Source: Hydractinia symbiolongicarpus (taxonomy: Eukaryota; Cnidaria; Hydrozoa; Anthoathecata; Hydractiniidae). Taken from it: DNA of 60,000 nucleotides. The stretch spans positions 12,216,001-12,276,000 of the forward strand of contig NC_079887.1 in assembly GCF_029227915.1 (NCBI RefSeq). The letters run 5' to 3'. The translations under genes were made by a program, and so were the position numbers. Shown here piece by piece: positions 44,943 through 57,931 of this stretch. The notes under the pieces are model-generated. The model did no database searches, was not told the DNA's origin, and worked only from the letters and a program-made list of their open reading frames with translations. Within the stretch, counting starts at the first letter, position 1. Each line of letters begins with the position of its first letter.

Positions 44943-47900
44943 CTAAAAAAGATGTTTCAGAATTCTTTTAAAAAATGATAAACTACGAACTTCTCTGCCC
45001 TCTTGACGACCAGCAAACACCCCACCTGATACAACTTGCTTCATTGTGTTCCATGTTGGGTTTGAAATACAATATTTTGGCTTGTACCTCCAACTAAATA
45101 TGAATTTCCTCCAGTTAAAAAGTGAGAACTTACACAGCCTCGTATTCTGGATTAAGTCACTTCCATCAGGGTCAAAAGATCTAACCCTTTTCCAGCGCTT
45201 CCTCATATTATCAGGGTAACATCCATGCACACCGATGAAGGCGAAGAAAATTGCATTTCATCTGCAGTAGGATGATGATGTAATCTGTCGTCATGACGTA
45301 ACAACGTGTTCACATGAGGAAACCTACTGATAAACCTACCTAAAAAAACTACTATCATTTGATCAGCCCACGGATAGCAAAGAAATCTATTTGGATCTTG
45401 CGCCAAAAATGATTCTACCACATCCTTTGAAAACAAGATCAAACTCTCCTCCGTGCGTGCTCTACCTTCTTTGAGCTAGTGTGTGTACCCCCACTGAAAA
45501 TGCAGGATGAATGTTTTGGTAGTAGTAGATGGTAGTAAGGGTTACCCGTTGCTTGGTAAAATAGAGGCAAAGTATGACATTTTTCTGCTCGACGACAAAC
45601 CAAATAACTGATGACCTGCGCTATTTCAAGCGACTTTTTTAACTGCGCATGTTTCTCAAGGGTCACGTGTAGTGACTGAGTGAAACACATTTTTGTAAGG
45701 CTGACTCGTCTTCCAGACAACTGATGCGGTATTTTTTGGACGAAAGAAAGACTAAAACAAGGCGAAATTGGAAAAAATAACTGGAAGACTAAACTTTGAT
45801 TTAAAAATCGGTTTCATTTAAGCACTAGGTAATACTAATGCGTGCATTGACAGAAGAAATTGTAAAGTGTGTGTGTTTCGATCTTGAGAATTCTTGTTTC
45901 GCGTGGATTCCGAATTTAAACGGGAAAAACTTGTTTAAAGATTATTTTATAGACATTCTAGACTTGTGGATCGAAAAAAGGTGTACGACAGCACTATAGT
46001 ATTATATATATTTCGCCATTATAAAAGTATGGATATATATAAATTACAATGCTAGTTGGCATATAGTAACGGCAGGAGCAATTAGAAGACACAAGTTGTC
46101 TTATCATGTTGAGCTTCTATAATAATACTTATAAAGTATACTTTCATATATTTACAAGAATAATGTTTTCTCTCACTCTCAGTTTTTTCTATGTGTTACA
46201 ATATCTATCCTAAAAATACTTTCTTTTGTCGATAACTGTTCCAAGTAACTTATCTTTTGTTACTTTTTTAAAAGAGATAAAAGTATCAATATGCTTCGTA
46301 TTTTCATTTAAGAAGGAATTCCATATAACAGGACCTCTGTGTCAAATGGAAAAGTAGTAGATTTAAGAATGGTTTTTGGATTAATAAAATTACTTTTTGC
46401 ATACGTGGTATTTTACCTATGCTCGATATTGGAAAATTGATTTGTGTCAATTTGTGTTGGTGCACGTTCAATTGAAGAATATTCAGTATTTCACGTTTAT
46501 GGAGAATTGGTTGCGAAGGTGTGTATCTGTTCACTCCGAATATTATTCTACAAGCGTGTTTTTGTTTATTATATAATTTATGTAGTTTAGTTTGGTTAGT
46601 GCTACCCCATGCAATGTTACAATAAGTTAAATAGTTATGTATGAACGAAAAATACAAATCATGTAAGCAACGAACATTTAAATATGGTGATCTCTCCATA
46701 ATAAAGTTTCATCAAGATAGACTCCCAAGAATTTTATTTTAAACGTTGTTTTCACATTAATGTCATTCAGTTTTAAACATGGCAACTTCAGGGGGAGATT
46801 ATCGATTTTAGATGGCTTAGAAAAAAGACTGTAATTAGTATTTATATTCAGGGAAAGTTTCTTTGCTTTAAACCATTTTTCAATATATTTTAGTTCTTGA
46901 TTTACTGTATCAAAGACAATTTTTATGTTGCTATGTGAATAAAATAAGTTAGTATCATCAGCGAATAAAATAAAAATGAGAATTTGTGACGAGCGATGTA
47001 GATAAATTAAGAAAAGAAGTGGTCCCAGAATAGAGCCTTGCGGAACGCCACATTTTATAAGTTTCAGGTCAGTAGATTCAGTTCCATACGATATACATTG
47101 TTTTCTGTTGGTTAAGTAATCTTTAAACCAATCGAGTTCGTTATTTCAAATTTCATAGAATTTAAGTTTTGATAGTAAAATATTATGGTTCACTGTGTCA
47201 CAAGCCTTAGAAAGATCTATGAATATTCCAAGTGTAAATAAATTTTTATTAAAGCCATTTGTGATCTCATTTACTAATTCCAATACAGCGTGATCTGTGG
47301 AATGTTTTTCTTGAAAACCAAAATTGTTTAGCAAATAGAATGTTATTGTCAGTAAAATGTTTGTATATTTTATTATACATAATTTGCTCTAACATTTTTT
47401 GAAAAGCATGGCAGAACAGAAATTGGTCTATAGTTAGAAACTTCAGATTCATCACCTGCTTTGAAAATAGGTGTTACTTTGGCACTTTTTAATTCGTCAG
47501 GACATCTAACCTTTTTTAGAGATAAATCAAAAATGTGAAAAAGAGGCTCCTCGATAATATCAAAAATACTTTTCACAACATTCACGTTGATTTCATCAAT
47601 CCCTGCACTTTTATTAACTTTTAAACTGTTAAACGCGTTTCGTAATTTTTGACGGGCTAAGCTACAATGTTCCACAACTGGATATGTGTCGTTTAAGTAG
47701 AATTCAAATGACTTGGACCTTGGCGGAATTTTTCCTAACTTTGTGCCGATATTCACAAAGAAATCATTTAACTGATTTGCAACGGCTGCATTTAACAGAT
47801 TTGCAGCTAAAAAGTCAAATTGATGAGGAGTAAACTTCACTTTCACTTCGGAGGATGCATCGTTAAGACAGCTTTCTGACTGCGTGTGGAACCCCACATT

Positions 47901-48747
47901 TAATATTCAGAACTGTCATATAGTACGTTAGGAGGCCCTAAAGTATCATCTAGCTATTGCAAAGCATTAAACATCTACGGAGGGGCAAGACAGCTGTCTT
48001 AAAATGCGAAAATAGCTTCTATGGGCGTTGCTATGCACTTAAATTTGCGGTTTGTTTGAAAATGTGCAGATTGCGCAATAAAAACCTAAGTTCGTCATAA
48101 ACCCTACTTGGCACGGTATTCTAAGATGAATTTGCTGTCAGAAAATACGTAAAAGACAATTCTTGAAATTTAGACATTTTTTCTTTCACCTTAATATCTT
48201 TCACTCTAAAAACGTGATGAATTCCATAAATCTTAACGTAAAAACACATGCTGTTACGCTTTTGTGAATGAACCTGAATTTTCCCACACCCCTTGCACTT
48301 GCACACGCCGCACTTGCGCCTTCCATACAAAAATACACTAAACAAGCTCAAAAATTTTAATGCGAATCACAATGCATTAGCCCAGGGTAGCAAGAATTGG
48401 ATATTCGAATAAAAGGCATGTACTCCGATTCTCAGTACACATTGCTTCCATCATGTTTGTCACATAGCTTCTACCGGATCACTGCGCCGCGGTCCAGACT
48501 ATACAATTAGAAGCAAGTCTACTTTCTCCTTCTTAGAGGGGAGGAATTATATTAAAAGCTTGGTATATAAGATTAGTTTCTACTTTATTCATAGCGAATT
48601 GTATATGTTGTGCTGATAAGGGCACAGGAGTATAGAGGAGAAAATCTTGCTTTGTGAGTTTATTACTTTCAAAAAGTATGTCATGGAATATGGATGAATG
48701 AGAGATCAATAGGATGAGGTTTTAAAAAAACCACAACGAAAAAGATC
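44943..48747 (-). pseudogene. GT31 glycosyltransferase pseudogene, split by a LINE
   Basis: The exon-2 equivalent is at 44,943-45,525, readable as two frame-shifted pieces (HGCYPDNMRKRWKR, DVVESFLAQDPNR), and loses homology abruptly near 45,525, so the DxD part is missing. The exon-1 equivalent with some intron lies at 48,326-48,747, with stops and no open frame. Between them sits a LINE (46,304-47,897). The order and shared 3' flank (CCAGGCGTATTATTATAAAA) show a tandem duplicate of the gene at 48,879-50,935. Confidence 0.75.
46304..47897 (-). mobile_element. Second LINE, ORF2 fragment in broken frames
   Basis: RT blocks on the minus strand: KVNKSAGIDEINVNVVKS, AKVTPIFKAGDESEVSNYRP (47,373-47,897), FIDLSKACDTVNHNILLSKL (47,146-47,334; Cys for the usual Phe), CGVPQGSILGPL near 47,030 and FADDTNLF near 46,955. 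Then LYFSFIHNYLTYCNIAWGST near the C-terminus (46,304-46,699). At least three frame breaks. It is distinct from the 36-40 kb LINE. It interrupts the GT31 pseudogene, so it inserted after or during that copy's decay. Confidence 0.8.
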
Positions 48748-48878
48748 TGCAGTTTTGTAGGAGAAAACTCCAAGCTTATTATTACGCACCAGGCGTGTTA
48801 TTATAAAAACAAAATGTAATAATTATTTCTTTGAAAACACATACTAACACATATATACAGTAACAAGGTTAATAAAAA

Positions 48879-50935
48879 CTAAAAAAGGTGTTTCAGAATT
48901 CTTTTAAAAAATGATAAACTACGAACTTCTCCGCCCTCTTGACGACCAGCATACACCCCACCTGATACAACTTGCTTCATTGTGTCCCATGTTGGGTTTG
49001 AAATACAATATTTTGGCTTGTACCTCCAACTAAATATGAATTTCCTCCAGTTAAAAAGTGAAAACTTAACCAGCCTAGTATTCTGGATTAAGTCACTTCC
49101 ATCATGGTTAAAAGATCCAGCCCTTTTCCAGAGCTTCCTCATATTATCAGGGTAACATCCATGCACCCCAATGAAAGTGTCGCAAATTGCATCCATGGTC
49201 ATTAGATCAGGGGTTTCGTCTACAGTAGGATGATGATGTAATCTGTCGTCATGACGTAACAACGTCTTCATATGAGGAAACCTACTGATCCACGAAGCTA
49301 TCATTTGATCAGCCCACGGATGGCAAAGTAATCTATTCGGATCCTGCGCTAAAAATGATTCTACCACATCCTTTGAAAACAAGACCATGCTCTCCTCAGG
49401 GCGTACCATACCTTCTTCGAGATGGTGTGTGTACCCCCAATGAAAATTCGGGGTGAATGTTTTGGGCATCTCATGTAAGAAGCGCTTCAAACAAAATAAG
49501 TAGTCATCGTCCACTCTCATGAAATAATCAAAGTCAAAATTCATTTTTGCCCACACTAAGTGGTATAAGAACCTTCGACCAAACTCGATGCCGCCGCTTA
49601 ACTTTTGAAAGTATATGTCTTTGTGTAATTTCGACTCAGATAATGTAGTATTGTAGAAGGTATCGTTGTGTCTTTGAAAGTCAGTGATGAAAATACATTT
49701 TGGTACCAACTAAAAAAAAACAAAAATATGATAAGCATCATCCTGAGAAATTCTAAACTATCCTTTCAATGTGTACACACATTGCAAGAAAAAGTTCTCT
49801 AAAGTCTGTTCTTTATAACTTAGGACAGTGCAATATTTTTTTGTGCAGAATGTTGTAAGTGTTTGTAAATAGAATTTCTATAAAGCTAAGTTCTCAATTT
49901 TTAAGACCTTAAACACGTCCTAAAAACATTTTGTGGCGTATATCATCATACGCATAGATAAATATTGAATTAGACGTTCGAATAAACGCGTGGTGCTTTA
50001 AAGGTGAAAAAAGGTTTGCGATTCTTTCACTTTTTTCTTGAAAGTTTGTTTCGAACATTTCAACAAACCGAAATTTAAAATCGTGAAATTTTTCACTTTC
50101 GAAATTATAGATAATTCTTGTTTATCAAAATTCTCTTTTTTTTCGTCACATACTCTAAAACGTGATTAACTCCAGAAATACTCCCTACTCTCCTCTCAGC
50201 TAAACGAATCACGATGTTTCAAAATATCGATAAATGGAAAGAAATTACTGAAAGGGACTGTTAGATTGGATTGTTTATGAAAATATGAAAATCTTAAAAC
50301 ACATCAAAATGTGAGTTTCATGTCGTATAGTTTGGAAAAGTTTTTTCGCAAATTTTGTAAATATTAACGGGTTTCTCGCTTTTCGCACAAAATTTCGTGT
50401 TTTTTTTTCGTGAAAGTGTTTTCTCTAAATTTTGCCCACATCCGCCTTCCATCGCGCCCGCCTTCCATACAGGAATTCACTAAACACGTCTTAATTTTTT
50501 TTATGCGGAATCACCATGCATTAGCACAAGGTTGTAAGAATTGGACATTCTAATAAAAGTATGTAAAACACATACCCCATTAGTCGGTACACACTGCTGC
50601 CACCATGTTTGTCGTATAGCATCTCTCCGATCACTGCGCCGTGGACCAGACGATACAATTAGAAGCAAGTCTACTTTCTCCTTCGTAGGGGGAGGAATTA
50701 TATCAAAAGCTTGATAGATAGGATTAGTTTCTAGTTTCTTCATAGCGGATTGTATATGTTGTGTTGATAAGTTTGCAGGAGTATAGAGGAGGAGATCTTC
50801 CTTTGTGAGTTCGTTATTTTCAAAAAGTAAGTCATGCAATATCGACGAATGAGAGATCAATAGGATAAGGTTTATAAAAACTACAACGAAAAAGATTTGC
50901 TTCAGCTTACTGCTACGAAAGTAGTGACGTAACAT
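48879..50935 (-). CDS. GT31 (beta-1,3-galactosyltransferase-like) gene, two exons
   Basis: Exon 1, 50,935-50,576, and exon 2, 49,709-48,879, join in phase 0 across an 866-bp intron with GGG/GTATGT donor and TTTTTTTTTAG acceptor, giving 396 residues, normal for the family. Residues 1-12 are a basic cytosolic tail (MLRHYFRSSKLK), 13-30 a single membrane anchor (IFFVVVFINLILLI), then a stem. The GT31 motif RRDAIRQTWWQQC ends exon 1. Exon 2 has FDYFMRVDDDYLF with the metal-binding DDD, WGYTHH, and HPWADQMIASW at the place of the usual EDV motif. Such enzymes add Gal, GlcNAc or GalNAc in beta-1,3 linkage in the Golgi; which sugar cannot be told. I chose the ATG at 50,935 because it places the anchor correctly; an earlier in-frame ATG at 51,043 adds a second hydrophobic stretch. 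Confidence 0.75.
49710..50575 (-). other. Intron of the GT31 gene
   Basis: GT (50,575-50,574) to AG (49,711-49,710). Its exon-1-proximal end is also present, diverged, at 48,326-48,440 in the pseudogene. Confidence 0.75.
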
Positions 50936-51049
50936 CGCTGGATCGGAATATTCTAGAGATAAATAAAAATATATCAGAAATAAATAATTATTAACGAAAT
51001 TGGTGAAAAATACTGAACGAGAAAATGCAGAGATGCAAGCCATGTTTTT

Positions 51050-52760
51050 TTATATAAACCACCGTTTGGCCAAAAGAACTGTGTTAAATATCTTCTTTGT
51101 TTTAAATATGTTCATTCTGAGAAAATGGTTTAATATTATTGTTTTAATATGACTTCTGATTGCCAGAACATACTTCGCTGTCAAAGTTAAAATTAATGGA
51201 TCTATTTGTTTGTATAAGAAAGTAGTTCTCTGAACTTATTAGTAAGTATGATATGAATCTTTATATTCTGCAAAATACATACAATAGGATAAGCCAATAA
51301 AAAGGGCGTTCCTGGATATAAAGAATCACATGTCTATAGAAAGTTTTCCCACCCACTTATCCACCCAGTAACGCCCTATAATTTTATTAAAAATCATTCA
51401 AAGTTAATTAAGGTGGAAATATCACTTCGGTCTCATATTTGTTTGTCTCAGCTCTACGTGACAAAAGCAACTGGATATTACAAAGATGTTACACGACCCT
51501 TAATAATTGACTTAAAGGAAAACGATTACTTTTATTTCTTAAGCCCGTCGATTAATAAATATATTTAATGTATGTATATTTTTATATTATATATTTTAGT
51601 GCATTATTTTCATTTTCATATGTTCTGGTCTTAATTCTCCGTCAGAATCTATTAAATCGATGTCTTTCAATCCTTCGCCACTTTGAACTCTGCTAATCTT
51701 GTCTACAGTTTACAGTGTTTTTTTTATAGAATAACTTATTTCTTTATTTAATTATTATTATTATTTTAATAGGACGAATATCCATTGTAAAATATGGAAG
51801 TGCCTGAAAGACAGTTAATAATAAAATAAAAAAAAATAATAAAAAAAAACGATTTTTGGGAGAATTAAGAAATTCAGAAATTTTTGTTCATTGTTTGATT
51901 TTTGACGTCATCAGAAACTTGACTATAAGATTTTCTTTGACATTTTCCGAATCAATAATAAAAGTTTGTCGGGAACAATTTTTGTCAGTGACATGATCAG
52001 TTTCAACTGATGTTAAAACAGAGAGTGGCGACTGTTGTATTTGCAAGCCGTCGAACATGTCTGAAAAACATCTAAATCATAAGGTATAGATGGAGTGCCA
52101 CGACTCTCATTATAACCTATTTTAGTCATTTTCCAATATATAATTCATTACTTATCAAAAACATGAGAAAGCCTGAATAGATTTCGTATAATTACAAAAA
52201 CTTTAGGACCTATATCTGGAAAAACAGGAATTTTCAAGAACAGAATTAAAAACTTATGAAAAAATTTACACTTCTTTATGGAAAAAAATATATTAAAAAT
52301 TAACAAACAACAATAAAATTTGATGATACAAATAGTATGAAAGAAAAATAAAAGGAGAGAGAAATAATCTTTACCAAGATAACTAGAACTTATTTTTCCC
52401 CGCTTCTTCCGTTCACACGATTTCTTCTCAACAACACTTTTTGAGAAGTTTAAAATGAGCATTGAAAATGTATTTGATGTACATTCTAAAATAATTTTTT
52501 TTGCTGTATTGTAAAAAGGAGCTCAATTATACATAAAGTATATATGTTCCTTGTTTTTTATTTTGAAGAAGCGAGATAGCAAAATTAGAAAAACAAAACA
52601 AAACAGCTGCATATTCATTTTTACTCTTTTCGTGGATTTCAAAACATATTTCAGATGTCCTGCAATTTGTCTGTTTATCTTTTTAATGTTTAAAATTTAT
52701 TCAACAGCTCCAAAAAAATTTCAATATTTATAATGGAGTTTATGCTTACATAGCAAACCT
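51050..52760. other. No gene seen; upstream region of GT31
   Basis: AT-rich, with an A-rich run near 51,825-51,850 and (TTA)n near 51,752. A 104-codon ORF at 52,148-52,462 is Phe/Lys-rich and looks spurious. Confidence 0.35.
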
Positions 52761-52766
52761 TTGTAA

Positions 52767-53036
52767 AGGGGGATTTTCGCGAAGCGAATTGAACGGCGAA
52801 TTCGCTTTTTAATTTTCACGACAAAATAAATAAATTATTGTTTACATTAGTTAACCGCTTTCTGATTGGTCAACAAACTAGCAGCGAAACCTTTAGCCGC
52901 TAAAAAGTAGGAACTGTTTCTACTTTTCAGCGAAGCAAATATTTCAATGCAAAATCAAAACAAACAAAACTGCGCATGCTCAGATACAATTTGCCGTCCA
53001 ATTCGCCGTTCAATTCGCTTCGTGAAAATCCTCCCT
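52767..53036. mobile_element. Harbinger-type MITE (copy 2) with TAA duplication
   Basis: AGGGGGATTTTCGCGAAGCG to the inverted end GCGTGAAAATCCTCCCT-like, flanked by TAA at 52,764-52,766 and 53,037-53,039. About 90 percent like the copy at 6,295 by eye. Three-base TWA duplications are typical of PIF/Harbinger. Confidence 0.8.
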
Positions 53037-53039
53037 TAA

Positions 53040-53557
53040 AAGAACTATTTATAAAAGCAACTAAAACGTATGACAATGTTACCCGATAAATTCTAATATC
53101 GTCAATAGTATTGTTCTCCTTATTAGATAAATAACTTGTCAAACTGATGATTTTATGTATATTTCCAATATTTCGCAAAATTCTGATAAAAAAACTGTTA
53201 AATTAAGCCTTGCTCGTGCTCTTCTTTTGTTCTGACGTTTTATGTTTTATTTTTTAGTTCCTGTTTATAATTTTTCGGAAAATAGCATTTATTTTTGCAT
53301 GTCAAATGCTCCGCCGTCGACAGGCAGATGTGCAGGTCGGGTGATAAAAAATTTATAATTTTGTTAAAAATGTTTTGAACTATGTAACAACATAAAAAAG
53401 GAAGATTCGCATCAAAAATCAAACTCTCGTGAATCGTCTATCGCTTGATGTTTACTTTGTAACTCCACATAAATATTCTTATGCACTCTCAATTTTTTTG
53501 TTTGTCAATCTATTAACTATACAAATAATCATTAGATTCAATATGGCTGCCACATTG
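53040..53557. other. No gene seen
   Basis: AT-rich; ORFs here are short and featureless. Confidence 0.35.
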
Positions 53558-53635
53558 ATCCTCGTACGCGCTAGTTTCGTTATCACGGGACCGCCAAGGT
53601 CAACATAATGGTAAAGTGTCCTGGGGACGAAGTTA
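53558..53635. mobile_element. Probable degraded palindromic MITE (copy I)
   Basis: The right end GTCCTGGGGACGAAGTTAG is clear; the left end is only GATCCTCGTACG. No matching flanks. Confidence 0.35.
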
Positions 53636-53679
53636 GTTTTTGTTATAGCTTTCCGTAGCTGGTAATGTTCGCCCATTTG

Positions 53680-53800
53680 CGCGAAAAAGCTCGATCTGTC
53701 ATTTTCATCTTACTCGCACCGGGAAAATTAAAATTTGCGCGATAATTAATATGCGCGAAATACGTTCAAAGTTTCATTGCGCGAAAATTAATATGGACAA
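53680..53800. repeat. GCGCGAAAATTAATATG short repeats
   Basis: ATTTGCGCGA, TTAATATGCGCGAAA, TTGCGCGAAAATTAATATGG occur within 120 bp. Confidence 0.55.
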
Positions 53801-54272
53801 AATTTAATTTTTTTTTTGCTGTGCGAATATGTAGAAGCTAAAATTTAACTACTATTTATATTTCTTAGCAAAATTTTACTGATAGTTATGATTTTAATAT
53901 AATTTCAACATGGATACTGTCTTATACTTTATTTGTGGTGTTAGATTCTCATACTTCTTTATCCTGCCAAAATTATAACGTTAACATCTGCTCTGTTTAG
54001 AGACAATCCTCTCATTTTTTCAAAACATATAAATTAAAAGTCATAATTTCCCATGGCTTTAAGTAAAAATAATATAAAAAAAAACGAAATAAAGAGGTGA
54101 AAAACATTATAACCCGAATTTTTCGATCTTAAGTAACAAAAGATCATCTGAAGTCTAGATCTGAAGTTGCTGGCTGCTTAAATTTATTTATTCAATTTTT
54201 TTTTTAATTTTATTTAAGAAGGGAAAAGTAAAAAAAAGGCATATTTTTGGTAACAAAAAACCCCAGAAGTGA

Positions 54273-54365
54273 AAAACTTCATCCCCAGTGGTTCTTACCT
54301 TTTTGACATCGAGGCTGTTAGCCATAATCGGTAACGGCTTTGACATCAGGCATAAGATGAGGATG
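54273..54365. mobile_element. Palindromic MITE, GACATCGAGG subtype (copy J)
   Basis: Inverted relative of copy H: CTTCATCCCCAGTGGTTCTT, then CTTTTTGACATCGAGG, CTTTGACATCAGGCA and end ATGAGGATG. Flanking CAGAAGTGA (54,264) and CTGAAGTGT (54,366) match at 7 of 9. Confidence 0.7.
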
Positions 54366-54845
54366 CTGAAGTGTGCAAAGTTATTTAAATTATTTAATAA
54401 GAGGCTGATTTATTTTGTCTCTCATTTGTATGGAAAAAAGTTTGCTGGGATAGGTTTTTTTCTTTCAATTGAAATAGGCAAAAAGTATCTCGTCTTACCA
54501 ACTGTATTGTCCGACTACACGCAAATTAATACCTCTATTTCATTTTTATTCTTTAATGCTTTATTAATAATTTATTAATTCCCTTATTTTATTTTAAACA
54601 AAATCAACGTCATCTACGCGTTCTGGATGTTGGTTTCATTTTTATCGCCATGTATGAATATGATTTTTTTAAAAATCTGGAAGACACTCTTTTTGTAGTG
54701 TTATTTTTTCGTGTATACCCTATGTTTCAAATCTTTTTCTTAAAACGGTAGAAGCTCGGCGGTGGAGTGCTACCTTGCTAAAACAAATAGGTGAATCTGA
54801 AATAATTTGCAAAAAATACGCAACTATCCAGGTATACTGTGTCAT

Positions 54846-54933
54846 CAATCTCGTTTCCAGGGCATTTTGATTTTAATGAATTTCAAGTCCGTAAAAACGG
54901 CTCAGGGGCTAGAAGATCTTGAGGACAAGGTTG
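54846..54933. mobile_element. Palindromic MITE with exact 9-bp duplication (copy K)
   Basis: CAATCTCGTTTCCAGGGC to GAGGACAAGGTTG, 88 bp, flanked by identical CTGTGTCAT at 54,837-54,845 and 54,934-54,942. This copy fixes the ends of the family. Confidence 0.9.
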
Positions 54934-54942
54934 CTGTGTCAT

Positions 54943-57480
54943 ATGAAGACGAACATTTAGGCGAGAAATCGGTGCCTTCAATTCTTCTTTAAACAGGTTT
55001 GGCAATAGTTTCTGCCATCATAAATACACATAAAGCTTACCTTCCACTTCAAAACACAACTTTTTTTTTTTAATTAATTAATCTTAATCTTTTGGACTGA
55101 GTTATTTTTATAAGAGAATTATTAAGATTAAACAAACAAAATTAAAGAGGCTTCTTGCGTACAAATCCAGGATTCATATCTTTATCTTGTTCGTCCATGC
55201 AGAACGTTCTTTAAATTTGTGGTAATTAGGTTATTTTTCGTCGCCGATTATTTAGCTACTCAAAGAATCCTTATAGAAATCGTGAAGTAAAAAGTGCCCT
55301 CAATGCATAAAGGGAAAGTCTTGTGGAAATATGTTGGACCTAGCAGTCACAGCTACATAAATAGGATGTTCTAAATATAAATAAAAGTGGAATATTTTAT
55401 AAGTTAATGATAATCGTACTAGATCGGCCATCCATTTTAAAACAGAAAATGGTTGAATTTTTCCAGGATTATTCCAGGATTTTTTTGGAATATTTTCATT
55501 TAAAACAAAACAAAAAACAAAACTTTCCACTTGAAAAAAAAAGTTCGACTAAACTTTTCACGGAAGAGAAAAACATGGTGTTAAAAAATGATGTGTGGCT
55601 TTCTCCCTAGCCTAGAAATGCTTACAAAAAAGAGCGTAGTGACCTTACTGTATAGTGGATGATCCCAAAAATGTGACTAATAAACATCCGTCATTATTAA
55701 CCTAGTGCACAGCAAATTGTCTCTTTTGAAATTAATTTGGCGGGGTCCAGACCCTTAATAAAAGAATGGCTACGTGTATGGAAGTTTGAGTACTTTTTGA
55801 GTAATTTTTCCTTATAATTGGTTACCTGGTGGAAGTATGTTAGAAACAAGTTTGAACGATGTACGTATCTTAATAAACTCTAATAATAATATCCTACCCA
55901 CGAAGTAAAACTTTCACCCTAGTCTCTTCACTTTATTTCAGTTAAATTGCTTCTCTTTTCAAAGAGTGCAAATAGTTCTTTATAGTTGAACAATATGTCT
56001 TTAAACCTTTATTGTTGTTTTTAACAATTTTGTTTATTCGCATAAAAGAAAACATATATAGATTATACTTGAATGTCGAGTTATGCAATATAAACAATGT
56101 GCACAAGAATTTTAAAACGTTGTTGAAATATAGGTAAAACAAGAGAATAAAAATAACAATGAAAATAATAATGATAAAATAAATAATAATAAAATAATTT
56201 AGGATATTATGGTAATACAACAGATGCATATAGGAGACTTTTTCGCCTATCAGTTGTTTATGAGTGATAACTAAACAACAATACGCTATTCATTCATTTA
56301 GTCATTCGTCTTTTTACTGCAGCACTTTGGTAACCTGGCTTATCTTTTTTAACAAACACTCTATTTTTATTTCGTTTTTTTATCAAACACAAATAATCAA
56401 ACAAACTCGACTTACCTTTGGCGTGGATGATTAAGGCAAGTTTAAATTTGCCATCTGTGCATGTATAAACGTCTGTTATTTGATGTTTTTAATTTTACCT
56501 TATATAAAATCCTAACAGAACAAAAACAAGGATTCGAAATCTTTTTAAGATCTGGGAGAATCATTGCCACGTTCTCGTAGCACATAGCATCAAAACTTAG
56601 CAACGTGGTTTGTCCTGGCCTTAGCTTTTTAGGACAATGTTTCTTTCAAAAAAGGAGTTTGCCAGACCCAAAAAACTGCGTGACGATGCCACACTGAACA
56701 ATTGTATTTTTAAGGTCATGTAGAGCGTTAATTAGTTTAATAGGAGATTAATTTCGTCTAATTTCTCCTACCACGATGATTTCCTAATTAAAACAGTAAA
56801 AAAAAAGGACTCCTTTCGTTAAGGAAATTACAAAGTTGTTATAAAAATTCGACTCTTTTTTTCACAACCTTATCTACAGCGACTTTTTCTTCTTTTTTCC
56901 ATATAAAAATCACATTTAGCACAGCTGCAGAAATAAAAACGAAATTAAATAGTTTTATAATCTCTGAAATAAAACCACTTTAAAACTTAATTGTAAATCC
57001 ATATGACTGAACTTTTAATTTACACTGGAAATAATACTTGTCGATGTGCGTACAACAGCTTTTTTTTTTTAAAAAAAAATACGACATTTAACGCTCACTC
57101 ACCGTCTTTGTTTGTTTTAGTTTTAATGTAACATCAGAGATGAAAAGCAACACCTGGTTCACACATGCTATCGTGTATAAAACATTGAATGTTTCACAAA
57201 GAACACGGAGCAATACAGTTTAAATTGGAGAAACCTTTTCATATAAAAATGCATGCTATGACATTCTCAAATTGTAAATTTACGCGACGCCTATAACCCA
57301 GCATGCGTTTGTAATATAACGCTAATGTTAACCAGCCATAAAATATTAATAATAAAAAAAATATTAATTAGCTGCTATTATACTGAATCTATTTTAAAAA
57401 CTAAGCCTGTCTTTTTTGCGTTGTCTGGTAAAATAGCCAGTGTGTTAATATGTCTTTTACTAGGTTTCTTTTGATATATA
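54943..57480. other. No gene seen
   Basis: AT-rich. Weak GATTATTCCAGGATT direct repeats near 55,465 and a low-complexity Ile/Phe ORF (55,942-56,229) were examined and set aside. Confidence 0.35.
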
Positions 57481-57486
57481 TCTCCC

Positions 57487-57604
57487 TCACCTCGTTCCCA
57501 GCGCCTATTGTCTTTTTTTATATCAAGCCAGCGTGACCAACATGTTTGTATCGATGTCAGAAAAGATACTACTAGATACTGTAGATGCCTCGGGGACCAG
57601 GTTG
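57487..57604. mobile_element. Palindromic MITE (copy L)
   Basis: TCACCTCGTTCCCAGCGCC to GCCTCGGGGACCAGGTTG; flanking 9-mers ATATCTCCC and AATTCCCCC match at 6 of 9. Longest member, 118 bp. Confidence 0.65.
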
Positions 57605-57931
57605 AATTCCCCCCTACAAATTATACACAATAATAGGAAATTAACAACTCAAACAACAAACCGCGGTCGGTTTGAATACACGCATTAGGAATAAACATTT
57701 CAGACTACACGTTCGTGCAAAAATATGTCGATATAACACTGATCTAGATATTAATGAAAAAAATAATAACCCGCAATTCCAGTTACATTACCTGCATATT
57801 CGTAAATTTTGTATTTGAGGAGGGCGGGATAAAACACAAACAAAATTGTTCATAAGCTAATTAGAACATGGTGTTTCAAAAGAGGAAAAAAAAGCCAAGA
57901 ATAAACCCAGTCTTTGACGTGTTAAGATTAA

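Noticed and set aside
50936-51043. Longer GT31 N-terminus from an upstream ATG
   Set aside because: Would put a second hydrophobic stretch before the anchor; CTCTAG just upstream of the chosen ATG looks like an acceptor, so this part may be intron.
55942-56229. 95-codon Ile/Phe/Tyr-rich ORF
   Set aside because: Low-complexity AT-rich translation that mimics a membrane protein.
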